From assembly GCA_964551315.1 (NCBI GenBank), contig CAZKCM010000035.1, positions 1-45,007 on the forward strand: DNA of 45,007 nt, given 5' to 3'. How positions within the stretch are numbered: position 1 is the stretch's first letter; every line of letters starts with the position of its first letter. This DNA is from Virgifigura sp964551315. GTDB taxonomy: Bacteria > Pseudomonadota > Alphaproteobacteria > Dongiales > Dongiaceae. Shown here piece after piece: positions 1-7,034 of this stretch. The notes beneath the pieces were generated by a model. It was given only the letters and a program-made list of their open reading frames with translations, searched no databases and was not told the DNA's origin. The position numbers and the translations under genes are program-made.

Positions 1-6
1 GTCACC

Positions 7-32
7 GGGGGCGGGCGGGGCGGGGCGGGGGG
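7..32 (+). other. G-quadruplex-forming tract / 3' hairpin after the binding-protein gene
   Basis: Five G-runs of 5, 3, 4, 4 and 6 are separated by single C residues on the plus strand, a near-ideal G-quadruplex pattern. The following C-rich bases (36-44) can pair with G22-G32, so the same DNA can also form a hairpin. On the minus strand this lies about 25 nt past the stop codon of the solute-binding protein gene, so the transcript carries the C-rich version of the tract. It may act as a 3' stability element or attenuator before permease genes outside the window. The sequence pattern is certain; the function is inferred. Confidence 0.5.
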
Positions 33-57
33 CCGCCCCCGCCCGCGGCGCCCGCCC

Positions 58-1494
58 CTACTGCGCGATGCCCACGTTGCGCAGCTGGTCGTCGATCCAG
101 GCAGCGAGCCGGTCGAGCTCTTCGTCGACATCCACCTCGTTGGCGTACATCTTCTGCAGGCTGGCCGCCCACTCGGTGGTGACGTTGAAGAACAGCGGCT
201 GCGGCGTGAAGTAGATCTTCGAGCCGTCGCGCGACTCCTGGTACTGCTGGAGATAGCCCGGATAGTCCTGCTTCAGGCGCGATTGGAAGTCGGCGTTGTC
301 CCAGACCGACTGGCGCACCGGGTTCACCAGATCCGCCTTGGTCGCCCCGAAGGTGGTGTGCTCGGTCCCGGTCGCCCACTGGATGAAGTACCAGCCCGCG
401 TCGGGCTGCGCCGAGAAGGCGCTCAGCGCCAGCGACCAGATCCACACGTTCGGGGTCGGACGCTCCGCCTCGGGGTTCGGCGCGAAGGCGGCGTAGCCGA
501 TATTGCCCGCCTCCTTGGTGCCGCGGTTCTGGAAGTAGCCCAGGATGTCGGCGTCGTAGATCATCGCCGAGGCGCCGGCGCCGAGATCGTTGCCGACCTC
601 GTACCAGGTGTAGGTCGTCCAGTTCCGCGGGCCGGAGTTGCGCAGCATGTCGATCCACATCCGGGTGAACTTCTTGCCCTCCGGGCTGTTCATCGCCGCC
701 TTCAGATTGCCGTTCTCGACGACGAAGTCGCGGGCGCCGAAATTGGTGAAACCGGAGAGATAACCCGGATGGATGGTCGCCCAGCTCCGGCTGCCGCGCG
801 CACCGATGCCGTAGACGTCGCCCTTGGTGAGCGCCGCCGCCTTCTCCACGAGGTCCTCCATGTTCTCCGGCGGCGTCAGCCCGGCGGCATCGAACATCCG
901 GCGATTGTAGGCGATGCTGTTGAGCTCGAAGCCCCACGGCACGGCCCACTGCTTGGCCCCGGGGCCGCCGAGCTCTTCGCCCGGCACGCCGCTCCAGGCG
1001 GTCGAGGCGCGCAGGTTGGGCAGGACGTCATTCCAGTTGTAGGTATCGGCTGTCTTGGCCGGATCGTTGATCCACTCGCTCATGTCCTGCAGCCAGCCGG
1101 CCGGACCGTACTGCCAGGTCTGGTAGGCGCCGGTCATGAACGCGTCGTACTGCGAGGAGCGGCTCGACAGGGCGGCGGTGACCTTCTCGAAATAGACGTC
1201 CTCGGGAAAGACGTCGTAGACGACGTCCATCCCTGTCAGCGTCTTGAAGTTCTCCAGGTTGTTGATCATGGCGTCGGTGTAGGGGTGCTTGTTCAGCAGC
1301 AGCTTCACCGTCTTGCCCTGATGGGCCTTCCAGTCGAAGTCGCCGGCCGCAAGCGCCCGCGTGCCGGCCGCATTGAGCAGGAAGCCGGCGGCGACTCCGC
1401 CGAGTCCCAGCCGGGCCACCCGGTCCATCAGTTCGCGGCGGCCAAGCTTGCGCGCCAAATGGGCGTCGAACAGGTCGTTCAAGCGTCTGGACAT
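58..1494 (-). CDS. Sugar-type ABC transporter solute-binding protein (family 1)
   Basis: The product is a periplasmic binding protein of about 478 aa that would capture a carbohydrate or polyol for an ABC importer. ATG at 1494 is preferred because GGGAGG precedes it by 6 nt; the in-frame GTG at 1518 has no such site. The N-terminus has a Tat-like region (GRRELMDR) and then a hydrophobic stretch ending in ALA (about residues 25-50). The body has the usual family layout: an FKTLTG segment after the first strand, and a WAVPWGFELNSIAYNRRMFDAAG segment typical of sugar-binding proteins. It lies directly downstream of a SorC-type regulator gene on the same strand, 26 nt after its stop, so the two are probably co-transcribed. 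No permease follows inside the window, so the operon must continue past the left edge. Substrate is unknown. Confidence 0.88.
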   Translation of the reverse strand: MSRRLNDLFDAHLARKLGRRELMDRVARLGLGGVAAGFLLNAAGTRALAAGDFDWKAHQGKTVKLLLNKHPYTDAMINNLENFKTLTGMDVVYDVFPEDVYFEKVTAALSSRSSQYDAFMTGAYQTWQYGPAGWLQDMSEWINDPAKTADTYNWNDVLPNLRASTAWSGVPGEELGGPGAKQWAVPWGFELNSIAYNRRMFDAAGLTPPENMEDLVEKAAALTKGDVYGIGARGSRSWATIHPGYLSGFTNFGARDFVVENGNLKAAMNSPEGKKFTRMWIDMLRNSGPRNWTTYTWYEVGNDLGAGASAMIYDADILGYFQNRGTKEAGNIGYAAFAPNPEAERPTPNVWIWSLALSAFSAQPDAGWYFIQWATGTEHTTFGATKADLVNPVRQSVWDNADFQSRLKQDYPGYLQQYQESRDGSKIYFTPQPLFFNVTTEWAASLQKMYANEVDVDEELDRLAAWIDDQLRNVGIAQ

Positions 1495-1520
1495 TTGTTT
1501 CCTCCCAAAAAAAGACACGA

Positions 1521-2552
1521 TTACGCCGTTCGCCTTCCGGCCGAACCGGATCCGGCGGCCGTCGTTGCGGTCGAGCGCGCGTCCCGCTCGAGGGCCACAA
1601 TCTGCTGAGCTGCGACCTCGTCGGTGATGAGGCCGGTGATGACTCCGCTGCGGAGCGCCGCGAGGATGGCGTCACGCTTGCCGGCGCCGCCGGCCACGGC
1701 GATCACCTCGCGGTCGCGCAGATCCTCGATCCGGAGGCCGAGCGTGCGGTCATTGACCTCGCAATCGACGGGCCTGCCTTCGGCATCGAGGAAATGCCCA
1801 ATGAGGTCGCCGACGGCGCCGGCTTCGCGCAGGGCCGAGTACTCGGCGGCGGTGAGCTGCCCGACCTGCTTCATATGTGCCTCGGCGCCGAGTTCGCCGA
1901 TGCCGACCATGAACATCTCCGCCTCGCGAGCGAGCTTCACGATCGCCCGGACGCTCTGCTGCGCCATCAGGACCTGCTTGGCCTCGACGCTGTCGGCGAT
2001 GAAGGGCACCGGCAGGAAATAGCCTTCGCCCCCGGTGCGCTCGGCCAGGCGGTGGATGACGTCGAACGGGTTGGTCGCGGCGCGCCGCGTCAGGCTGCCG
2101 ATCAGCGAGACGAAGCGATGGTCGGGCCGCGGGATGGTCGGCAGCTGGTCGGCGATGGCCGCGAGCGTCCGGCCGTGCCCGACGCCGATCAGCTTCGCGT
2201 TGTCCTGCTCCAGATAGCCGGCAAGAAACCGCGCGCCCGCAGCGCCCAGCGCGGCGATGGTGCGCGCGGAGTCCTCCGCCTCGGGCGCCGCGGCCGTCAT
2301 GTTCGGAACCACCGTGCAGAAGCGCAGGCCGAAGCGCCGGGCGAGGACGTCCTCCGCCTCGATGCATTCGACCGGCGCCCCCTCGACGAAGACCTTGACC
2401 AGCCCGAGCTGGCGCGCCTGCGCGATCAACCGGTGGACCTTGACCGCGGACACGCCGAGCCGCGCGGCGATCTGCCCCTGGGTGTAGCCCCCGACGAAGG
2501 ACAACCAGGCCGCGCGCGTGGCCAGACTCGCTTCTGGCGATACGGTGGGAAT
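1521..2552 (-). CDS. SorC-family transcriptional regulator with unusual start
   Basis: This is a sugar-responsive repressor or activator. An N-terminal helix-turn-helix (GYTQGQIAARLGVSAVKVHRLI) is followed by the SorC effector domain, with GVGHGRTLAA, SLIGSLTRR, a GIGEL segment and REAGAVGDLIGHFLD. It is recognisably paralogous to the second SorC protein at 22.3-23.4 kb. The start is odd. The reading frame has no ATG or GTG upstream of the HTH; the only conventional option is TTG at 2669, which has no clear ribosome site. A perfect AGGAGG (2558-2563) lies 5 nt before an in-frame ATT (2550-2552), so ATT initiation giving about 343 aa is the best reading and matches family length. An ATG at 2605 is in another frame and could only join by a -1 shift at two A7 runs. 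The gene precedes the binding-protein gene and probably controls it. Confidence 0.85.
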   Translation of the reverse strand: MPTVSPEASLATRAAWLSFVGGYTQGQIAARLGVSAVKVHRLIAQARQLGLVKVFVEGAPVECIEAEDVLARRFGLRFCTVVPNMTAAAPEAEDSARTIAALGAAGARFLAGYLEQDNAKLIGVGHGRTLAAIADQLPTIPRPDHRFVSLIGSLTRRAATNPFDVIHRLAERTGGEGYFLPVPFIADSVEAKQVLMAQQSVRAIVKLAREAEMFMVGIGELGAEAHMKQVGQLTAAEYSALREAGAVGDLIGHFLDAEGRPVDCEVNDRTLGLRIEDLRDREVIAVAGGAGKRDAILAALRSGVITGLITDEVAAQQIVALERDARSTATTAAGSGSAGRRTA

Positions 2553-2563
2553 CGCCGCCTCCT
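2550..2563 (-). promoter_or_regulatory. Strong Shine-Dalgarno upstream of ATT start
   Basis: On the minus strand AGGAGG (2563-2558) is followed by CGGCG and then ATT (2552-2550), in frame with the SorC-type protein. No ATG, GTG or TTG lies within 5-12 nt of this site in that frame. It therefore decides the likely start and implies a rare ATT initiation codon, known for infC. A sequence error in the neighbouring A7 runs is the alternative. Confidence 0.5.
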
Positions 2564-2637
2564 GAAATTTTTTTCGCTCGTTGTATTTTTTTCCACTGTC
2601 CCCATGCCAGCCGGACAGGTCAAGAAGAATTTTGCGG

Positions 2638-2647
2638 TTCGATCGAA
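2638..2647. promoter_or_regulatory. TTCGATCGAA palindrome, possible operator
   Basis: A perfect 10-bp palindrome lies about 90 bp upstream of the likely SorC start and just upstream of a TTGACC hexamer on the minus strand. It could be the autoregulatory operator. Support is only its symmetry and position. Confidence 0.2.
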
Positions 2648-2758
2648 TCCGGTCCCGCGACGGCAACAAAGTTGCGCGCGCGACCGGCGGCGCATTGGCT
2701 CTCGTGCCGTCGAAACCTGATCGGGGAAGGAAGAGGGGTGTCCTGTCGGGCGCGAGAC

Positions 2759-3439
2759 TCAGGCCGCGCGACCGAAGGCAGCGGCGAATTCGCGGAGGCC
2801 GTCGGGCGTGAAGGTCAGGACACGGCCGTTGCCGCGCCGGACCCAGCGTCGTTCGATGAGCCGGGAAAGAATGGCCGCGCCCAGGGCCCCGCCAAGGTGG
2901 CTGCGCCGCTCGCTCCAGTCGAGGCAGGGGCGGCAGAGCGGGCGGCGCCCCTTCTCCAGCCGCGCCACGTCGATCCCGAAGTCCGCAAAGAACCGTCGCC
3001 CCCGATCCGTCAGGACAAGGTCCCTCTCGCCCGCGACGACGCCTTGCCGCTTCAGGCAGTCCAGCAGCTCGACGCCCCGCTCACCGGCGAGATGGTCGTA
3101 GCAAACGCGGGCGGCCCGCAGCGCCGCGTCCTTCGGACCGGTCCGGACCCGCACCGCGCCCGTGCGCTGGGCAAGGCCCATCAGCGCCTCGAGCACCTGC
3201 GCCACGTCCGGACCCGACAGGCGGAAGTAGCGGTGCCGTCCCTGCTTCTCGGCCGCGAGCAGATTGGCGGCACCGAGCTTCGCCAGATGCCCGCTCGCCG
3301 TCTGAATCGTGACGCCGGCGGCCTCGGCCAGCTCGCTGACCGTGAGGGCGCGCCCGTCCATCAGGGCGGTCAGGATGTTGGCGCGTGCCGGGTCGCCGAG
3401 CAGCGCGGCCACGGAGGCGATGACGGGTCCGTCTTTCAT
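2759..3439 (-). CDS. ArsR-type winged-helix regulator with Cys-containing C-terminal domain
   Basis: The 226-aa product has an N-terminal ArsR-like winged helix (GDPARANILTALMDG, then TVSELAEAAGVTIQTASGHLAKL and a GRHRYFRL wing, roughly residues 15-75). A second domain contains the CRPCLDWSERRSHLGG segment (about residues 165-185), characteristic of a subgroup of proteobacterial ArsR regulators. The two cysteines of CRPC could bind metal or sense redox, but this is inference; the canonical ArsR alpha3 metal motif ELCVCDL is absent. The gene is divergent from the NIPSNAP/ABM pair, which is its likely target. Confidence 0.85.
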   Translation of the reverse strand: MKDGPVIASVAALLGDPARANILTALMDGRALTVSELAEAAGVTIQTASGHLAKLGAANLLAAEKQGRHRYFRLSGPDVAQVLEALMGLAQRTGAVRVRTGPKDAALRAARVCYDHLAGERGVELLDCLKRQGVVAGERDLVLTDRGRRFFADFGIDVARLEKGRRPLCRPCLDWSERRSHLGGALGAAILSRLIERRWVRRGNGRVLTFTPDGLREFAAAFGRAA

Positions 3440-3448
3440 ACTTCGATC

Positions 3449-3464
3449 ATAACCGAACCATTAT
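3449..3464. promoter_or_regulatory. Possible ArsR-regulator operator (ATAA-N8-TTAT)
   Basis: An inverted repeat ATAA-N8-TTAT sits in the 82-bp gap between the divergent ArsR-type gene and the NIPSNAP gene. AT-rich dyads of this kind are typical ArsR operators. Position supports it; the repeat is short. Confidence 0.3.
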
Positions 3465-3521
3465 CGCCGATCAATCCGGTAGGGTGCCGCGGTGCTTTCG
3501 ACAAGGGGAGCCTTCGGCACG

Positions 3522-3851
3522 ATGATTACCTGCTTCATCCGCTATGAGATCGACCCGTTCAAGCTGTCCGCCTTTGAGGAATACGCCCGCAACTGGGGGC
3601 AGGCGATACCCCGCTGCGGCGCAGACCTGATCGGCTACTTCGCGCCGCATGAGGGATCGAGCACCGTCGCTTACGGCGTCTACACCATCGACAGCCTCGC
3701 CGCCTACGAGGCGTACCGCGCGCGCCTGAGCAACGACCCGCAAGGCCGTGCGAACTACGAGTTCGCGAGGAAGGAGCGGTTCATTCGCCGCGAGGACCGG
3801 CTTTTCCTTCGGCTGGCCTCGGCGCCGCATGCGGAGCTTGTCCGCCCATGA
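3522..3851 (+). CDS. NIPSNAP family protein
   Basis: A small (109 aa) dimeric alpha+beta barrel protein of the NIPSNAP family. It begins MITCFIRYEIDP and continues FEEYARNWGQAIPRCGADLIGYFAPHEG, the standard NIPSNAP pattern. The ATG at 3522 is preferred over a GTG at 3492, because GGGGAG precedes it and the protein then starts at the first beta strand. The biochemical role is not established in bacteria. It overlaps the next gene by ATGA, so the two are translationally coupled. An ArsR-like regulator is divergent. Confidence 0.85.
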   Translation: MITCFIRYEIDPFKLSAFEEYARNWGQAIPRCGADLIGYFAPHEGSSTVAYGVYTIDSLAAYEAYRARLSNDPQGRANYEFARKERFIRREDRLFLRLASAPHAELVRP

Positions 3852-4225
3852 TCGCCGTGATCTTCGAGGTATGGCCCGCCGAGGGACAGACCCAGCGCTA
3901 TCTCGATCTCGCCGCGACGCTCCGTGCCGAGCTTTCGACGATCGACGGCTTCGTCTCGATCGAGCGCTTCCAGAGTCTCAGCGAGCCCGGGAAGCTGCTT
4001 TCGCTGTCCTTCTGGCGCGACGAGGACGCCGTGGCGCGGTGGAGAAATCTGCCGTCCCATCGCATGGCGCAGGCCGAGGGGCGCGCCGGAGTTTTCAGCA
4101 ACTACCGTCTGCGCGTTGCCAGTGTGATTCGGGACTACGGTCTCACTGACCGGGAGGAAGCGCCGGCGGACAGCCGGGCGGCGCATCCACCGCGCGCAGC
4201 GCCTTCTCCCGCCAGTCGTCCCTGA
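3848..4225 (+). CDS. Antibiotic biosynthesis monooxygenase (ABM)-fold protein
   Basis: The 125-aa product starts MIAVIFEVWPAEGQTQRYLDLAATLR and contains FVSIERFQSLSEPGKLLSLSFWRDEDAVARWR, the typical ABM ferredoxin-like fold. Such proteins are small oxygenases or heme/quinone-binding enzymes; the exact reaction cannot be told. Its start codon overlaps the NIPSNAP stop. The last 25 or so residues are Pro/Ala/Arg-rich with no family counterpart I recognise, and may be a drifted tail. Confidence 0.8.
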   Translation: MIAVIFEVWPAEGQTQRYLDLAATLRAELSTIDGFVSIERFQSLSEPGKLLSLSFWRDEDAVARWRNLPSHRMAQAEGRAGVFSNYRLRVASVIRDYGLTDREEAPADSRAAHPPRAAPSPASRP

Positions 4226-4273
4226 GGCTCGGCCGTCGATCGCCGCCTGGTAGGCCGAGGTCCAGAGCCCAGC

Positions 4274-4307
4274 GTCCACGCCCCGTCGGGGTCCACGCCC
4301 CGTCGGG
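4274..4307. repeat. Two-copy 17-bp perfect tandem repeat
   Basis: GTCCACGCCCCGTCGGG occurs at 4274-4290 and again at 4291-4307 without mismatch. Each copy contains a CCCC-GTC-GGGG mini-hairpin. The repeat lies between the convergent ABM and VOC genes, where it may serve as a weak two-way terminator or simply reflect replication slippage. Confidence 0.8.
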
Positions 4308-4374
4308 GCGCCAGCCTCGGTGGCGATGGACGTTCGGAGCGTTCCACCCCGGCGCGCGGTGCCGGCCGCCGCGA

Positions 4375-4806
4375 TCATCCCCGATCGCCCGGTAGCGGAT
4401 GCGCGAAGCTCCAGGCGTGACCGAACGGGTCGAGGATTTGGGCGTATCTTGCGCCCCAAAAGGCATCCGTCGGCGGCATCGTCACGCGCGCTCCGGCCGC
4501 CACCGCGCGCCTGACCGCCTCGTCGCAATCGGCGACCTCGAGATGGAGCGTGACGGGCGTCCCGCCCAGCACCTTGGGCGTCGATACGCAGGCTTTGCCC
4601 TTCCCCTCCCGATATTCGGGAAAGTCGTCCCTGAGGAAGAGCTTCGCGCCGTTGACCTCGATCTCCGCGTGCATGAGACGCTTGCCGTCTTCCGCCGGCA
4701 CGCGCGTCGTCTCGGTTGCGCCGAGCGCCTTCTTGTAGAACTCCAGCGCCGCCGCCGCATCATCGACCACGAGATGCGGAATGATGCCGGATGTCCGATC
4801 CGCCAT
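4375..4806 (-). CDS. VOC (glyoxalase/bleomycin-resistance) family protein
   Basis: The 143-aa product begins MADRTSGIIPHLVVDDAAAALEFYKKALGA and has HAEIEVNGAKLFLRDDFPEY, a VTLHLEVADCDEA strand, and ends with FWGARYAQILDPFGHAWSFA. This is the PhnB-like branch of the vicinal-oxygen-chelate superfamily. ATG at 4806 has AAGGAG 6 nt upstream. It lies 23 nt downstream of the DUF899 gene in the same orientation, so the pair is probably one operon controlled by the MarR regulator upstream. Substrate is unknown. Confidence 0.85.
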   Translation of the reverse strand: MADRTSGIIPHLVVDDAAAALEFYKKALGATETTRVPAEDGKRLMHAEIEVNGAKLFLRDDFPEYREGKGKACVSTPKVLGGTPVTLHLEVADCDEAVRRAVAAGARVTMPPTDAFWGARYAQILDPFGHAWSFAHPLPGDRG

Positions 4807-4829
4807 ATCGAACTCCTTATCAAGAATTC

Positions 4830-5579
4830 CTATGCGGTGGCCGAACCGCAGCAGGATGCCGGGCTTTCGGCGTCCTCGTACTCGTCGTGGCGCCGCACCC
4901 AGTCCGTCAAGTTGCGATTGGGCCCCGTCTCGTTGCGGCCCTTTGGCGTGATATCGAGGAGCATGTAGGCGCCGAGCACCTCTTCGCCGCCGCGTCCGTA
5001 GCTGGAGTAGGTGTGGTAGACCTCGCCATTCTCGTCCTTGTAGAAGACGCTCGTGCCGGGCAGGTCCTCCATGAAGGGATCGGTCGGCTCGTAATTGTAG
5101 TAGATCTTGCCTTTGGCCAGATCGTCCTTCGTGAAGGACACATGGAAGTCGTAATTGAAGTCGCTGCCGTAGGACGAGGCGAAGCCGAACCGCCAGCCCA
5201 TACGCTTCCAGTAGGCGTCGAGCTTGGCAAGCGGCGCGCGCGCGACCGCGACATAGGTCACGTCGTGATGCTTGAGGTGCATGTAGGCGGCATCGACATG
5301 GTCGGCCCCGAACGAGCAGCCGACGCAGCCCTCTTCCCAGTCGGGGGCGAACATGAAATGCTGAACGATGAGCTGGCTGCGCCCTTCGAAGAGATCGGCG
5401 AGCGTTTTCTTGCCCTCCGGCGTGTCGAACAGATACGGCTTCTCGACCTTCACCCAGGGCAACGCACGCCGTTCGGCGCTCAGCTCGTCGCGCAGCCGGG
5501 TCAGTTTCTTCTCCTTGGCCAGGAGCTGCTTGCGTGCGGCCAGCCACTCGTCGCGAGACACGACCCGGTTGTTCTGCAT
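4830..5579 (-). CDS. DUF899 thioredoxin-fold family protein
   Basis: The 249-aa product starts MQNNRVVSRDEWLAARKQLL and contains WVKVEKPYLFDTPEGKKTLADLFEGRSQL, MFAPDWEEGCVGCSF and DVTYVAVARAP, the DUF899 signature with a CVGC motif in place of a thioredoxin CxxC. Start at 5579 is preferred: GGGGAGAT precedes it, and the longer frame to 5660 would run through the promoter and operator. It is first in an operon with the VOC gene and divergent from marR. The CxxC suggests a redox role, but the family function is not established. Confidence 0.87.
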   Translation of the reverse strand: MQNNRVVSRDEWLAARKQLLAKEKKLTRLRDELSAERRALPWVKVEKPYLFDTPEGKKTLADLFEGRSQLIVQHFMFAPDWEEGCVGCSFGADHVDAAYMHLKHHDVTYVAVARAPLAKLDAYWKRMGWRFGFASSYGSDFNYDFHVSFTKDDLAKGKIYYNYEPTDPFMEDLPGTSVFYKDENGEVYHTYSSYGRGGEEVLGAYMLLDITPKGRNETGPNRNLTDWVRRHDEYEDAESPASCCGSATA

Positions 5580-5635
5580 CGCCAGATCTCCCCGACCGGA
5601 TGCGTGACCGGCCGCCGCATTGCGGCGGGCTTTCC

Positions 5636-5676
5636 TTGACATATAAGTTGATATCAACATAATTAGACCATGTCAA
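5636..5676. promoter_or_regulatory. Overlapping divergent promoters with MarR-type operator
   Basis: A perfect 12-bp palindrome GTTGATATCAAC (5647-5658) lies between the DUF899 and marR genes. On the plus strand TTGACA (5636-5641), a 16-bp spacer and CATAAT (5658-5663) form a sigma70 promoter whose expected start is the A of the marR ATG at 5670. On the minus strand TTGACA (5676-5671), a 17-bp spacer and TATCAA (5653-5648) form a second promoter. The palindrome covers the -10 of the minus promoter and the spacer and first -10 base of the plus promoter, so one bound dimer could shut off both. Confidence 0.7.
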
Positions 5677-6110
5677 GTCGCGACGAGCTTCCCTTCGAGA
5701 TCACCCTCCAGGTTCGCGACTCCTGCCTGTGCCTTCACGTGCAGCGAGCCGCGCGGGCGCTGGCCCGGCGGTATGACGATGCGCTGCGGCCGATGGGGCT
5801 CACGAGCGGCCAGTTCTCTCTGATGATGTCGCTCAATCGCCCCCACCCGCCGCGGATCGGGGAGGTATCGGCCCTGCTCGCCATGGACCGCACCACGCTC
5901 ACCGCCAACCTCAAGCCTCTGGAGCGCCGCGGCTTGGTGCGGGTGTCGATCGACGAGGCGGACAGACGCGGCCGGCGCTTGGCGCTGACGCCGGACGGCC
6001 GCCGGCTGCTTGCCGCCGCCTTTCCGCTGTGGAAACAGGCGCAGGCGGCGAACGAGAGTCTCGTTCCCGACGCCGAGCGCCTGCTGGCCGAGCTGCGCGC
6101 GCTTTCCTGA
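5670..6110 (+). CDS. MarR-family transcriptional regulator
   Basis: The 146-aa product has the MarR winged-helix layout: CLCLHVQRAARALARRYDDALRPMGLTSGQFSLMMSL, then IGEVSALLAMDRTTLTANLKPLERRGLV as recognition helix, and VSIDEADRRGRRLALTPDGRRLL as the wing. Two cysteines near the N-terminus (SCLCLHV) recall redox-sensing MarR proteins of the OhrR type; that is inference. It is divergent from the DUF899-VOC operon. The promoter geometry predicts a leaderless mRNA, since no Shine-Dalgarno precedes the ATG and the expected transcription start is the ATG itself. Confidence 0.9.
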   Translation: MSSRDELPFEITLQVRDSCLCLHVQRAARALARRYDDALRPMGLTSGQFSLMMSLNRPHPPRIGEVSALLAMDRTTLTANLKPLERRGLVRVSIDEADRRGRRLALTPDGRRLLAAAFPLWKQAQAANESLVPDAERLLAELRALS

Positions 6111-6132
6111 CGAGGCGCGCCGGCCGGTCGCT

Positions 6133-7011
6133 TCAGGAAGGCCGCGCGCCGGTTCCCAACGCCAACTCGACGGCGGCGCGAAACAGCGGATGGCCGGCTT
6201 CGGCCAGCGCCTCGCAGGCCGTCATATGGTTGCGTCCGGGTAGCGGCACCCACCGGACCGGCGTGCCGAGGGCCGACCAGTGCGCGCCGAACGCCGCGCT
6301 CTGGCGATGGAACTCGGCGCTTTCCTCCCCGCCCACCGCCAGGACCAGCGGCGCCCCCGTCGCGGGCGTCAGGCCCATCGGGCTCACGGCCCGCGCCTCA
6401 TCGGCGTCGAGGCCGAGCTTCGCGTTGATCGAGGTGCCGATCAGCGGCTCCAGCTCGAACAGGCCGCTGATCGACAGCCCGCTCTTGACGAGGTCCGCCG
6501 GCAGATCGGGGGCCCGCCGCGGCCAGTCGGTCGCCATCATCATCGCGACGAGCTGGCCGCCCGCCGAATGGCCCGACAGGTGAATCCGGTCGCGGTCGAA
6601 GCCGAGCCCCTCCCCCTCGCGCCACAGCCAAGCGAGCGCACGGCGCACCTGATCGACGATGTCGCCGACCCGCACCGCCGGGCAGAGGGCATAGTTGACC
6701 ACCGCCACGGCGATCCCCTCCGCGACCAGCGGCGGGGCGACGAAGCCGAAGTCCTTCTTGTCGAGCGCCTGCCAGTATCCCCCGTGCAGAAAGACGTGCA
6801 GCGGCGCCCCGGTCCGGTCCGGCAGGAACAGGTCCAGGGTCTCGTTCGGCCCGTCGCCATAGGCGAGATCCAGCCGGACGCGCCGGCCGGCCTCCGCCCG
6901 GGCGGCGGCGCTGCGCTCCGCCCAGCGGGCGAAGATCGCCGGATGCTCCGGCACGGCGGCGCGGGCGTTGTACTGGGCCTCGCGCCAAGCGGGGTCGGTA
7001 CCGATGGTCAT
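6133..7011 (-). CDS. Alpha/beta hydrolase, arylformamidase (kynurenine formamidase)-like
   Basis: The 292-aa esterase-type hydrolase has HGGYW at about residue 75 (oxyanion hole, the exact AFMID-type motif), GHSAGG at about residue 145 (nucleophile Ser), and GRNHMTACE near the C-terminus (catalytic His). It starts MTIGTDPAWREAQYNARAAVPEH, like other AFMID-type hydrolases. It lies 23 nt after livF and appears to be the last gene of the branched-chain-type ABC operon, so it may hydrolyse the imported compound (an amide or ester). Kynurenine formamidase itself is not certain, because no other tryptophan-degradation gene is present. Confidence 0.85.
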   Translation of the reverse strand: MTIGTDPAWREAQYNARAAVPEHPAIFARWAERSAAARAEAGRRVRLDLAYGDGPNETLDLFLPDRTGAPLHVFLHGGYWQALDKKDFGFVAPPLVAEGIAVAVVNYALCPAVRVGDIVDQVRRALAWLWREGEGLGFDRDRIHLSGHSAGGQLVAMMMATDWPRRAPDLPADLVKSGLSISGLFELEPLIGTSINAKLGLDADEARAVSPMGLTPATGAPLVLAVGGEESAEFHRQSAAFGAHWSALGTPVRWVPLPGRNHMTACEALAEAGHPLFRAAVELALGTGARPS

Positions 7012-7034
7012 GCGGTGTGTTGCCCTTCGATATC

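Noticed and set aside
283..1608. Long plus-strand open frames opposite the binding-protein gene
   Set aside because: Shadow frames in GC-rich DNA, with the Arg/Ala/Gly/Pro-rich composition typical of antisense reading. Similar frames opposite most other genes were ignored.
4375..5676. A 433-codon open frame covering both VOC and DUF899 genes
   Set aside because: Only the last 143 codons encode the VOC protein, which has its own start and ribosome site. The rest is the wrong frame of DUF899, not a fusion.
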